A program made the translations under genes and the position numbers. The notes beneath the pieces are model-generated. The model was not told where the DNA came from and did no database searches. It saw only the letters and a program-made list of their open reading frames with translations. A DNA stretch of 64,000 nucleotides from JACKJP01 sp050249695 (GTDB lineage: Bacteria > Pseudomonadota > Alphaproteobacteria > Rhizobiales > Tepidamorphaceae): assembly GCA_050249695.1 (NCBI GenBank), contig JBFWQA010000001.1, forward strand, positions 806,001 through 870,000, in the 5' to 3' direction. The stretch's first letter is position 1; each line of letters begins with the position of its first letter. Of this stretch, positions 26,368-33,953 are shown in pieces.

Positions 26368-26769
26368 TCAGGCGCCGTCGCGCGGAACCTTGAGATCGAC
26401 ACTCAGCGATCCATCGCTTTCCAGAACGAGCGTTTTCACGTCGCTCTCCTCGTGACCTCCCTGCTACCTGACAGTGCTGAGCGCCTCACCGCGGGTAATG
26501 CGCTCTCTGCGCATTGATTCAGTGCAGAAATGCCCGTCCCGCGCCAAAAGGGCCGGCTCGGAGCGAACGGCGCTTGCGAAGCGGACTGAGAGATAGGTCA
26601 CCAGATATTGAGCGCTGATGAGCAGCCCGAGCGCAACGACGCCTTCGGTGAGGGCAATGGATTCCTGCAAGGAGATGGACGAAAGCGTCGAGCCGATAGC
26701 CACCGTCACGACGAGATCGAATGCGTTGAGCTTTGCCAGCGTTCGCTTCCCTGAAATGCGAAGCGCAGG
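26368..26769 (-). pseudogene. Remnant of a DUF421 (YetF-like) membrane protein gene
   Basis: Reading the minus strand from 26769 gives RISGKRTLAKLNAFDLVV, then VAIGSTLSSISLQES, a transmembrane-like EGVVALGLLISAQYLVTYL, and RERITRGEALSTVR, the typical order of a DUF421 protein. A TAG at 26464-26466 interrupts it; reading on in the same frame recovers the family's C-terminal strand VKTLVLESDGSLSV before a TGA at 26368. The first transmembrane part and start codon are absent. So this is a 5'-truncated gene with one in-frame nonsense codon. A different, intact DUF421 gene occurs at 33217. Confidence 0.72.
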
Positions 26770-26872
26770 CTTTCCTGATCCGACAACGCACCCCTCAATT
26801 GCATTCAGGACTTAAGCCCGGAGGGGCAATCGGTTCCATGGTTGGCCTCTCGCAAAATTCAACAAGGTGCAC

Positions 26873-26909
26873 TTGCCCGTCATTCTATGATAGTTTAATA
26901 CTAAACTAT
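26873..26909 (+). promoter_or_regulatory. Promoter with overlapping palindromic operator for catabolic operon
   Basis: TTGCCC (26873-26878), a 17-base spacer and TAATAC (26896-26901) form a good -35/-10 pair about 57 bases before the GTG of the acyl-CoA dehydrogenase gene. A perfect palindrome, ATAGTTTA-ATAC-TAAACTAT (26890-26909), covers the -10 box. A dimeric repressor bound there would block the promoter; the MarR protein at the end of the cluster is the obvious candidate. Its AT-richness stands out from the surroundings. Confidence 0.6.
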
Positions 26910-26957
26910 AAGAAAACTGGCGTTGCTCACGGCGGCGAGAGGCTCGGGGAGAAGCTT

Positions 26958-28097
26958 GTGATTTTGTCAGAAGAGCAAAGTGCCTTGCGCGAAGCGTCGC
27001 AACGGTTTGCCCGCGAGAGGCTACTGCCGGCCTACCAGCATCGGGAAAGGAGCCGGCGGCTGGAGGCCGATCTGCTGCATGATCTCGGGGCGCTGGGCTT
27101 CCTTGGCATGGACATTTCCGAGGCTCATGGCGGCATGGGTGCGGCTGCCGTGACGACAGGACTTGTGATCGAGGCGCTCGCCTATGGCGATTTCAATATC
27201 GGCTCACTCTGCGTCACGCAGTCTCTGTGCGGCGCGCTTGTCGAGCGTCATGCGCATCGTGAAATTGCTGCCGCGTGGTTGCCGCGCGTTTGCCGCGGCG
27301 AGACGATCCTCGCATTGGCGCTGACGGAGGCCGGTGCTGGTTCCGATGCCGGGGCGCTCAGGCTGTCCGCGCGCAGGGACGGCAGCTCATATGTGCTGAA
27401 CGGAGAAAAGAACTCCGTCACGTTCTCCGATACGGCGGGCGGATATATCGTTTTCGCGCGGATTGAGGGTGGAAAGGGATCCGGAATCACCGCGTTCCTG
27501 GTGCCCTCGGACCTGCCGGGCGTCAAAGCGGGTCGTTTCTCCGATGTCGGCGGACACGCGACCGGTCGAGGACCTGTCTTCTTCGATGACGTCCGTATTC
27601 CCTGCGAGTGCCGTCTCGGGGATGAGGGTGCGGCCTTCTCCAAGGTGCTTGCGGGCTTTGATTACAGCCGCGCGCTCATTGCGCTGCAATGCATCGGCGC
27701 CGCGCAAGCCTCGGTCGATGAAACCTGGGCCTACGCAAAGGAACGCGAGGCCTTCGGTCGTCCCATCGCACAGTTTCAGGGCGTAACGTTTCCCCTGGTC
27801 GAAGGGGAGACGCTGCTTGCCGCCGGTCGGCAACTGTCGCTGCATGCACTGTCGCTTCGCGATGAAGGTGCGCCGCACACAGTTGAGGCCGCGATGGTCA
27901 AGTGGTTCGGCCCGAAGACGGCGTTCGACGTAATTCACCAGTGCCTTCTGACATTCGGCCACTACGGCTGGTCGATGGATCTGCCGCACCAGCAGCGCTT
28001 GCGCGATGTGATGGGACTGGAAATCGGCGATGGCACCGCCGGCATCATGAAAATGATCGTCGCCCGCGCCCGTGCTGGCCGCGCGGCCAATATCTGA
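26958..28097 (+). CDS. Acyl-CoA dehydrogenase
   Basis: FAD-dependent alpha,beta-dehydrogenase of 379 residues, first gene of the putative catabolic operon. LALTEAGAGSDAGAL (flavin-binding region), the NGEKNSVTFSDTA strand and the C-terminal FGHYGWSMDLPHQQRLRDVMGLEIGDGTAGIMKMIVAR are standard for the family. The position usually occupied by the catalytic Glu (YEGT in medium-chain enzymes) reads GDGT, that is Asp. The start is taken as GTG at 26958 because GGGGAG lies six bases upstream; there is no good ATG. The acyl chain is unknown. The stop is ten bases before the next gene. Confidence 0.88.
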   Translation: MILSEEQSALREASQRFARERLLPAYQHRERSRRLEADLLHDLGALGFLGMDISEAHGGMGAAAVTTGLVIEALAYGDFNIGSLCVTQSLCGALVERHAHREIAAAWLPRVCRGETILALALTEAGAGSDAGALRLSARRDGSSYVLNGEKNSVTFSDTAGGYIVFARIEGGKGSGITAFLVPSDLPGVKAGRFSDVGGHATGRGPVFFDDVRIPCECRLGDEGAAFSKVLAGFDYSRALIALQCIGAAQASVDETWAYAKEREAFGRPIAQFQGVTFPLVEGETLLAAGRQLSLHALSLRDEGAPHTVEAAMVKWFGPKTAFDVIHQCLLTFGHYGWSMDLPHQQRLRDVMGLEIGDGTAGIMKMIVARARAGRAANI

Positions 28098-28107
28098 GGA
28101 GGCGTAC

Positions 28108-28983
28108 TTGAAGTATCAGACAGCGTTTGCGGAAGGTCTGTTCGACGGCCAGACGGTTATCGTGACCGGCGGCGGCAGCGGCATCGGTCGATGCACGGCG
28201 CATGAGCTTGCGCGCCTCGGGGCCACGGTCGCCCTGGTGGGCCGGAAGGCGGAGAAGATCGAGTCCGTCAGGGCCGAAATCGAGGAGGATGGCGGCAGGG
28301 CGCTCACCTTCGTTGCCGACATTCGCGACGAAGAGGCTGTCGGCGCGATGATCGACGGCGTGCTCGAGGCCACCGGCCGTATCGACGGCCTGTTCAACAA
28401 TGCCGGCGGCCAGTACCGCGCCGCGCTGGAGACGATCTCCACGAAAGGCTTCGAAGCCGTCGTGCGGACCAATCTGACGGGTGGCTTCATCGTCATGCGC
28501 GAGGTCTACAACCGGGCGATGAAGGCCAACGGCGGCGCCATCGTCAACATGATCGCCGATATCGCCAACGGATGGCCGAACTTTGCTCATTCGGGCGCAT
28601 CGCGCGGCGGCATGCTGACGCTGTCGGAAAGCGCCGCGAGCGAATGGGCGCCGGCCGGTGTCAGGGTCAATACCATAGCGCCCGGCGCCATCGCATCCAG
28701 CGGGCTCGACACCTATGACGCCAAGGATACCGACTACATTCAAAAGCAGATCATCGGCGAGATTCCGATGAACCGGTTCGGTACCGAGGCGGAAGTGTCT
28801 GCCGCCATCGTTTTCCTGCTTTCGCCGGCTGCCGCCTTTATCACCGGCACATGCATACGCGTCGATGGCGGCGCGCCGAACGCGCGGCCGATATGGGGCC
28901 GTATCGAACACACCGACGCCTGCAAGCCATTCAACGGCTTTCATCGCGCGCGCGGTCCGAAAATCCTTTCATCCAATAGCTGA
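28108..28983 (+). CDS. SDR oxidoreductase resembling trans-2-enoyl-CoA reductase (PECR-like)
   Basis: NAD(P)-dependent short-chain dehydrogenase fold of 291 residues. TGGGSGIG is the dinucleotide loop and NNAGG the structural motif. The catalytic YxxxK is missing: the segment reads FAHSGASRGGM, which matches the HSGAARAG stretch of peroxisomal trans-2-enoyl-CoA reductase and the related dienoyl-CoA reductases. An enoyl- or dienoyl-CoA reductase is therefore more likely than an alcohol dehydrogenase. I choose the TTG at 28108, five bases after GAGGAGG; a GTG at 28072 would overlap the previous gene. A 45-residue C-terminal extension follows the SDR core. Confidence 0.78.
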   Translation: MKYQTAFAEGLFDGQTVIVTGGGSGIGRCTAHELARLGATVALVGRKAEKIESVRAEIEEDGGRALTFVADIRDEEAVGAMIDGVLEATGRIDGLFNNAGGQYRAALETISTKGFEAVVRTNLTGGFIVMREVYNRAMKANGGAIVNMIADIANGWPNFAHSGASRGGMLTLSESAASEWAPAGVRVNTIAPGAIASSGLDTYDAKDTDYIQKQIIGEIPMNRFGTEAEVSAAIVFLLSPAAAFITGTCIRVDGGAPNARPIWGRIEHTDACKPFNGFHRARGPKILSSNS

Positions 28984-29047
28984 CCGGCCATAGCGCCAAC
29001 GTCCGGGGCAGAGACGTCCCGGGCAGTAACGAAAAACGAGGCAGATC

Positions 29048-29860
29048 ATGACTGACAAGGTACTTTTCGAGAAAAAGGGCGAGGTCGCCTACATCACACT
29101 CAACCGTCCCGAGGTGAAGAACGCCATCGACATCGAGACGCAGGACGCGCTGCGCCGCGCATGGATCGAGTTCCGCGACGACGAGAAGCTTCGCGTTGCC
29201 ATTCTGACAGGGAAGGGCGACGCGTTCTGCGCCGGCGCCGACCTTAAGACCCATGTCCCTGAATGGGCCGATGCCGGTCCGAGCCTTGCCCGCGACAAGC
29301 TTCCCGAAGGATTTGCGGGCGGCATCACCCGGGGGCTGCACCGGATCTACAAGCCGATCATCGCCGCCTGCAATGGCTGGGTTCTTGGCGGCGGTCTCGA
29401 ACTGGCGATGGCCTGCGACATCCGGATCGCCTCCGAGCGCGCGCAGTTCGGTTCGTTTGAACTGCGCCGCGGTATGCACCCGGCGGATGGAGGCATCGTC
29501 CGCCTCGTCAATACCTGCGGCGTCGGAATCGCCTTGGAGATGGAACTGACGGGCGAGCCGATCTCGGCGCAGAGGGCGCTCCAGGTGAACATGGTGAGCA
29601 GGGTCGTCCCGCATGACGACCTGATGGCGAGCGCCGAGGATCTCGTCGCGCGCATCCTGCGCAATGACCGCCGCGCGGTGGAATCGGCCAAGGAAACGAT
29701 CTTCGAGGTCATCGGGCGGACGCTGGACGAACAGCTGAAGGTCGAGTGTCTCTATGGCTACGCGCTGTGCGGTGGCAATCCGGAAATCGAGAAGCGATCC
29801 GAGCAATTCTTCCAGAAGACCGACAAGGGTCGCGCCGGCGCGACCGCGTCGTCGCTGTAG
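29048..29860 (+). CDS. Enoyl-CoA hydratase/isomerase (crotonase) family
   Basis: 270 residues, crotonase fold, cytoplasmic. The oxyanion-hole segments are FCAGADLK and NGWVLGGGLELAMACDIRIA; both hydratase glutamates appear to be present (in GGGLELA and in FGSFELRRG), so a true hydratase is likely rather than a hydrolase or isomerase. GMHPADGGIVRLV replaces the usual PGAGGTQRL turn. Third gene of the catabolic operon, 64 bases after the first SDR with GAGG before the ATG, and 17 bases before the second SDR. Substrate unknown. Confidence 0.87.
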   Translation: MTDKVLFEKKGEVAYITLNRPEVKNAIDIETQDALRRAWIEFRDDEKLRVAILTGKGDAFCAGADLKTHVPEWADAGPSLARDKLPEGFAGGITRGLHRIYKPIIAACNGWVLGGGLELAMACDIRIASERAQFGSFELRRGMHPADGGIVRLVNTCGVGIALEMELTGEPISAQRALQVNMVSRVVPHDDLMASAEDLVARILRNDRRAVESAKETIFEVIGRTLDEQLKVECLYGYALCGGNPEIEKRSEQFFQKTDKGRAGATASSL

Positions 29861-29877
29861 CCGCGGGAGACGGATAA

Positions 29878-30654
29878 ATGAGCGAGGGCGTTTTTGCGGG
29901 CAAGGGCATAGTCATCCTGGGTGGTACGGCGGGCGTCGGGCTGGAAACCGCCGTCCGCTTCAGCCAGGAGGACGCGCGCGTTGTGCTCATCGGGCGCAAC
30001 GATGAGCGCGGCGAAAAAGCGTGCGCCGCGGTCAGGGCGCGCAACGGCAGAGCCGATGTGACGTTCGTCAGGGCGGACGCGATCCTGACCGGGGAGGCGG
30101 TACGCGCCGCTGCCGAGGCGGAATCGATACTCGGTGCCATCGATGTGCTGATGTGCACGACGGGGCCGAGCGAACCACCACGCCTCCTGCACAATATTCC
30201 GATTGAAAACGTCCGTCCGCGGATCGAGGAGATCATGCTGCCCCCGCTGCACATGATGCATGCGGTGCTGCCGATGATGCGGGCGCGCAAAAGCGGAGCG
30301 ATCGTGAACGTCGCGTCAGACGCCGCCAAATTCGCAACCCCCGGCGAAACGCTGATCGGCGCGGCGATGGCGGCGATCGTCATGTTCTCTCGCGCCGCGG
30401 CGGTTGAGGCGAAGCGTGATGGCGTGCGCATCAACATGCTGACGCCGTCGCTGATCGACGGCACGCCGGGGGCGAGGCTCATCGGCGCGGATCCGTTCGC
30501 CAGCAAGATGTTCGAGAAGGCGACGGGTCTGGCGCATCTGGGCTTACCGGATGCTGCCGACCTGGCTGATGCCGCCCTGTTCCTCGCTGGACCGCACGCA
30601 CGGCGCATGACGGGTCAGGCACTCAGTGTGAATGGCGGCATCTCCGTCGGCTGA
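29878..30654 (+). CDS. SDR-family protein without the YxxxK catalytic pair
   Basis: 258-residue Rossmann protein. The cofactor loop GGTAGVGLE, the IGRN turn and the C-terminal GQALSVNGGISVG are typical of short-chain dehydrogenases. The usual NNAG is replaced by CTTGPSE, and where Tyr and Lys of YxxxK should stand the sequence reads TLIGAAMAA after NVASDAAKF, so both key residues are lost. In position it corresponds to the 3-hydroxyacyl-CoA dehydrogenase step of a beta-oxidation module, but its chemistry is uncertain. It may be a divergent enzyme, a reductase or a noncatalytic partner. Confidence 0.75.
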   Translation: MSEGVFAGKGIVILGGTAGVGLETAVRFSQEDARVVLIGRNDERGEKACAAVRARNGRADVTFVRADAILTGEAVRAAAEAESILGAIDVLMCTTGPSEPPRLLHNIPIENVRPRIEEIMLPPLHMMHAVLPMMRARKSGAIVNVASDAAKFATPGETLIGAAMAAIVMFSRAAAVEAKRDGVRINMLTPSLIDGTPGARLIGADPFASKMFEKATGLAHLGLPDAADLADAALFLAGPHARRMTGQALSVNGGISVG

Positions 30655-30689
30655 CGGATGGCAAGGCTATGAAATAAGGGAGGAATACC

Positions 30690-32240
30690 ATGTGGAGATT
30701 TGTGGAAATTCGAAATGTCGCTGATGTCCCGCGCTATTGGGCCGCCAGGACGCCGGACAAGACCGCGCTGGTCGAAGGGGACGCGCGGCGCAGCTATGCC
30801 GAACTGAACGCGCGATCGAACGCGATCGCCAATCGTCTGCTGAAGATGGGGCTGAAGCGCGGCGACACTGTCGGATATATCGGCAAGAATGCCATAGAGG
30901 TGTGGGAAGTCTGGTTCGGCGCCGCAAAGGCCGGATTGGCCTTCGCTCCCTTCAACTGGCGTCTGGCGGTTCCCGAACTCGCCGCCATCGCGGACGACGC
31001 GGCGCCGCCAGTAATCTTCGCCACCAGGGAAATGACGGAGACGATGGAAAAGGTCCGCAAGGCCGCCTCCACTTCTTTCGAACTCGTTTCCTTCGATCCC
31101 TCGACCCGCGAAGCCGGCGGGCTGGATGGGTGGATCGAGGGGATCAGCGTCAGCGACCCCGGCGTCGAGATCGACGGCAAGGATACAGCGCTACTTTCTT
31201 ACACCTCGGGCACGACCGGGCTTCCGAAGGGAGTCATGGCATCCCACGAGGCGTTTCAGTATTCGTTCCTCTGCGGTTCGCTGGAGCCCGCGCTCTACCG
31301 GGACGAAAACGACGTGCTCGTCATGTCGATGCCTAACTTCCATCTCGGCGGCAGCTGGGTTTCCATCGCCGCTCTCTATGTTGGCGGTTCGATCGCGATC
31401 CTGCCGATGTTCGATCCCGAGGCGCTGATCGCAATGCTGCGCAAGGACAGGCCGACGATCGTGCCCCTCGTGCCGACGGCAATCCAGCTGCTTGTCTCAC
31501 GGCCCGATGTCACGAGCGATGACTTCCGTTCCGTACGCTCGGTGATCTATTTCGGCTCGCCGATCGGCCAGCAGCTCCTGAAGAGTGCCATCGACAAGCT
31601 GCAATGCGAGTTCTGTCAGTCTTTCGGCACGACCGAGAGCTATTTCAATACGATTTTCCGGCACGATGAGCACCTCTCGGCCGACGCGACGCGGATTGCC
31701 TCGTGTGGACGCCCGCTGCCGATGGTCGAGATGATGGTGGTCGATGAAAAGAACGAAGAGGTGGCGCCGGGCGTCATCGGCGAACTGCTGGTCTATACGC
31801 CGATGATGATGACGGGCTATCGCAATCGTCCGGACGTGACGGCTGAACTTCTGAAGAACGGCTGGTACCGCACCGGCGATATGGCGAAGAAGGATGAGGA
31901 AGGGTTCATCTATATCGTCGATCGCAAGAAGGACATGATCATTTCCGGCGGCGAGAACGTCTACTCCGCCGAAGTCGAGCTGGCGCTGCTCAAGCATCCG
32001 GATATCGCCATGGCCGCCGTCGTTGGCGCGCCTGACGAAAAATGGGGCGAGCGCGTCACGGCGCTGATCGTGCCCAAGCCAGGAGCGTCATTGACGGAGG
32101 AGGCGGTGCAGAAGCACTGCAGAGAGCTCCTGGCAGGCTACAAGGTGCCCAAATCGGTGCTCTTCGAAACCGCGTTGCCGCTGACGCCGAGTGGCAAGGT
32201 TCAGAAAGGTCCGTTGCGCGAGCGGCTTCGCAATCAGTAG
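30690..32240 (+). CDS. Acyl-CoA ligase (AMP-forming)
   Basis: Adenylate-forming enzyme of 516 residues that would activate the pathway's carboxylic acid to its CoA thioester. The P-loop-like YTSGTTGLPKG is near residues 169-179, the QSFGTTES motif near 310, NGWYRTGDMAKKDEEG and IVDRKKDMIISGGENVYSAEVE near 390-430, and the A10 lysine in PLTPSGKVQKG near the C-terminus. The length and the start MWRFVEIRNVADV fit medium-chain or aromatic acid ligases, without enough for a substrate. Last enzyme gene of the operon; GGGAGG precedes the ATG. Confidence 0.9.
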   Translation: MWRFVEIRNVADVPRYWAARTPDKTALVEGDARRSYAELNARSNAIANRLLKMGLKRGDTVGYIGKNAIEVWEVWFGAAKAGLAFAPFNWRLAVPELAAIADDAAPPVIFATREMTETMEKVRKAASTSFELVSFDPSTREAGGLDGWIEGISVSDPGVEIDGKDTALLSYTSGTTGLPKGVMASHEAFQYSFLCGSLEPALYRDENDVLVMSMPNFHLGGSWVSIAALYVGGSIAILPMFDPEALIAMLRKDRPTIVPLVPTAIQLLVSRPDVTSDDFRSVRSVIYFGSPIGQQLLKSAIDKLQCEFCQSFGTTESYFNTIFRHDEHLSADATRIASCGRPLPMVEMMVVDEKNEEVAPGVIGELLVYTPMMMTGYRNRPDVTAELLKNGWYRTGDMAKKDEEGFIYIVDRKKDMIISGGENVYSAEVELALLKHPDIAMAAVVGAPDEKWGERVTALIVPKPGASLTEEAVQKHCRELLAGYKVPKSVLFETALPLTPSGKVQKGPLRERLRNQ

Positions 32241-32321
32241 CCACGCGCTGTTCGCGCCACCCTTTGAGATCGCCCGGACACTATGTAAGAACACTGCGTA
32301 CCAATAGAACAGGGCTTTTCA

Positions 32322-32858
32322 ATGAGCGGCACGAACAGGCTTTCGGCAATTGACCAAAGCGCGCCGGCAATGGGCCGGGCGCTGCCCGGATTGCCCGTGC
32401 GTGAAACGATATTCGTCCAGCTGCTTCGTCTGTGCCTTGCCAGCATGGGCGATTTTTTTGCCGGCGAGTTCCGGAAGATCGGCATCAACGAGCACTGCTT
32501 TCACGTGCTGTGCCTGTTGATGGCCAGCGAGAGCGAGCGGGCCTCTCCAAGCGACCTTGCCGATCTGGTCGGGACCAGCCGTGCGAACATGACCCGCATT
32601 CTCGGCATGCTCGTCGACGATGGCTTTGTTGTACGGGAAGCCGAAGCGCTCGACGGGCGCCGCTATATGATCCGCATCACCGAGTCTGGACGCGACGCCG
32701 CGCGACGTTCGGTTGCCCATCTCGCCGGGCCGCTCCAGGCTGCCTTCGCAGGGTTGAGCGACGCTGAGCTCGACCAGTTCGAGGTGCTCTTGCGAAAATG
32801 CGTCGCGTCCTTCAGTGAGAAAGTATCGCCCTTCAGACCGGTCGAGCCCGTCAAATAG
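32322..32858 (+). CDS. MarR-family transcriptional regulator
   Basis: 178-residue winged-helix dimeric regulator. The recognition-helix region reads SPSDLADLVGTSRANMTRILGMLVDDGFVVREAEALDGRRYMIRITESGR, with the wing basic residues typical of MarR proteins; helices before and after supply the dimer interface. MarR proteins beside acyl-CoA ligases commonly bind the CoA-ester or acid and release the operator. Here it lies 81 bases after the ligase gene on the same strand, and the palindrome at 26890-26909 is its most likely target. No copy of that palindrome is seen directly upstream of this gene. Confidence 0.88.
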   Translation: MSGTNRLSAIDQSAPAMGRALPGLPVRETIFVQLLRLCLASMGDFFAGEFRKIGINEHCFHVLCLLMASESERASPSDLADLVGTSRANMTRILGMLVDDGFVVREAEALDGRRYMIRITESGRDAARRSVAHLAGPLQAAFAGLSDAELDQFEVLLRKCVASFSEKVSPFRPVEPVK

Positions 32859-33009
32859 GGTAGCGGTCTTTCCAGCGCGGATATCTCTGCGTCCAGGGAC
32901 GACCGGGACCCGGATACCCATTGTGCGGTTTCCGTGCGCGGAACCCATTTATCCTGTGGCCGGCAGGCCAACTTCTCGAAAGCGTTCCCACGCTGGTTCA
33001 ATCGTTCGG

Positions 33010-33034
33010 GGAACCGATTGCCGCAAACGTCATT
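33010..33034 (+). promoter_or_regulatory. EcfG-like (general stress sigma) promoter candidate
   Basis: GGAAC (33010-33014), 16-base spacer, CATT (33031-33034). The alphaproteobacterial EcfG consensus is GGAAC-N16/17-CGTT, so the -10 has one mismatch. It stands about 35 bases before the ATG of the 36-residue peptide and DUF421 unit. Weak alone; supported by a similar element in front of the ferritin-like gene. Confidence 0.4.
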
Positions 33035-33068
33035 ATCCAGCCCAGAAAACAAAACGCTGGAGGCGAAG

Positions 33069-33179
33069 ATGCAGGGTGAGAACAGTGTAAGCGAAGCGCG
33101 TTGGCTGTTGGGCTATGTGGCGGCGGTTCTGGTGAGCGTGGTGTCGCTTGCCACGCTGCCCGCGCTGCTGACTTACTAG
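33069..33179 (+). CDS. Small single-span membrane protein (36 residues)
   Basis: A short frame, MQGENSVSEARWLLGYV followed by a hydrophobic AAVLVSVVSLATLPALL segment, preceded by GGAGG seven bases before the ATG. It would be a single transmembrane helix with a short hydrophilic N-terminus. It is 37 bases upstream of the DUF421 gene and behind an EcfG-like promoter, so may belong to a stress-induced membrane unit. No family recognised; the small size makes this a tentative call. Confidence 0.45.
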   Translation: MQGENSVSEARWLLGYVAAVLVSVVSLATLPALLTY

Positions 33180-33216
33180 CTTCCGGGCGGCACTGTCTCC
33201 AATGTGAGGCGGCGCG

Positions 33217-33921
33217 ATGAATGAACCCGTCATTCCGTTCGAACTCGGACGCATGCTTCTCGGCGATCAGCCGCCGGCATTCTTTTTCGAGATCGTTTTC
33301 AGAACGTTGCTGATCTACACCTATTCCTTCGTTCTGGTGAGGTGGGTGGGTGGACGCAGCATCGCCCAGCTTTCGCTGGTCGAGTTCCTGCTCGTGATCG
33401 CTCTGGGTTCGGCCGTGGGCGATCCCATGTTCTATCCGGACGTGCCGATCCTTCACAGCCTCGCCGTGATCACGGTCATCGTCGGCGTCAACAAGGGTCT
33501 GGACATGCTGATCTTCCGCAGCGGGCGGGCGGAAGCGATCATTGACGGATCGCCGCTGGAGATCGCCCGGGACGGCGTCCTGGACTGGCAAGTGCTGCAT
33601 GAACGCCGTATCGGCCAACGCGAGTTGTTTCAGCAGCTCCGCGTTGCCGGAATCCGAAGTATCGGTCAGATCGATCGCGCTTTTCTGGAGGCGAACGGAT
33701 CGGTGAGCGTCTTCCGGCGCGAACGGGCGAAGGCTGGACTGCCCATAGTACCACCGTGGGAGTTCCCCGATCGGAAGGTTCTGCGCGCCGGCGTCGAGAC
33801 GAGCGCGCGCCAAATGGCCTGCTGCCAATGCGGATCGACGGTGACCGGCAAGGAATTTCGCGAGCGTTCAGATTGTCCCCGATGTGGTCACAGCCACTTC
33901 GTCGAAGCCGTCACGCAGTAG
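33217..33921 (+). CDS. DUF421 (YetF-like) membrane protein with C-terminal Cys4 motif
   Basis: 234 residues. Hydrophobic segments near 25-45, 55-70 and 80-100 (FEIVFRTLLIYTYSFVLVRWVG, LVEFLLVIALGSAVG, HSLAVITVIVGVNKG), then the DUF421 soluble domain with SGRAEAIIDGSPLEIARDGVLD and IDRAFLEANGSVSVFRRE. Homologues include Bacillus YetF-type proteins of unknown biochemical role. The C-terminus adds CCQCG...CPRCGHSHF, a rubredoxin-like zinc-binding Cys4 arrangement that I do not associate with typical members. Located between the 36-residue peptide and a ferritin-like gene, both with stress-type promoters. Confidence 0.85.
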   Translation: MNEPVIPFELGRMLLGDQPPAFFFEIVFRTLLIYTYSFVLVRWVGGRSIAQLSLVEFLLVIALGSAVGDPMFYPDVPILHSLAVITVIVGVNKGLDMLIFRSGRAEAIIDGSPLEIARDGVLDWQVLHERRIGQRELFQQLRVAGIRSIGQIDRAFLEANGSVSVFRRERAKAGLPIVPPWEFPDRKVLRAGVETSARQMACCQCGSTVTGKEFRERSDCPRCGHSHFVEAVTQ

Positions 33922-33953
33922 CCTGTGGATCGCAGGTTTCGGACCCGATCAAA

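Noticed and set aside
26733..26957. 75-codon N-terminal extension of the acyl-CoA dehydrogenase
   Set aside because: It crosses the promoter and palindrome and the DUF421 remnant and has no family similarity; the GTG at 26958 with its ribosome site is preferred.
26142..32858. Genomic island integrated at tRNA-Ser
   Set aside because: The tRNA 3' end faces left, away from the catabolic operon; no integrase and no visible repeat of the tRNA end on the right. Integration at this tRNA is not supported.
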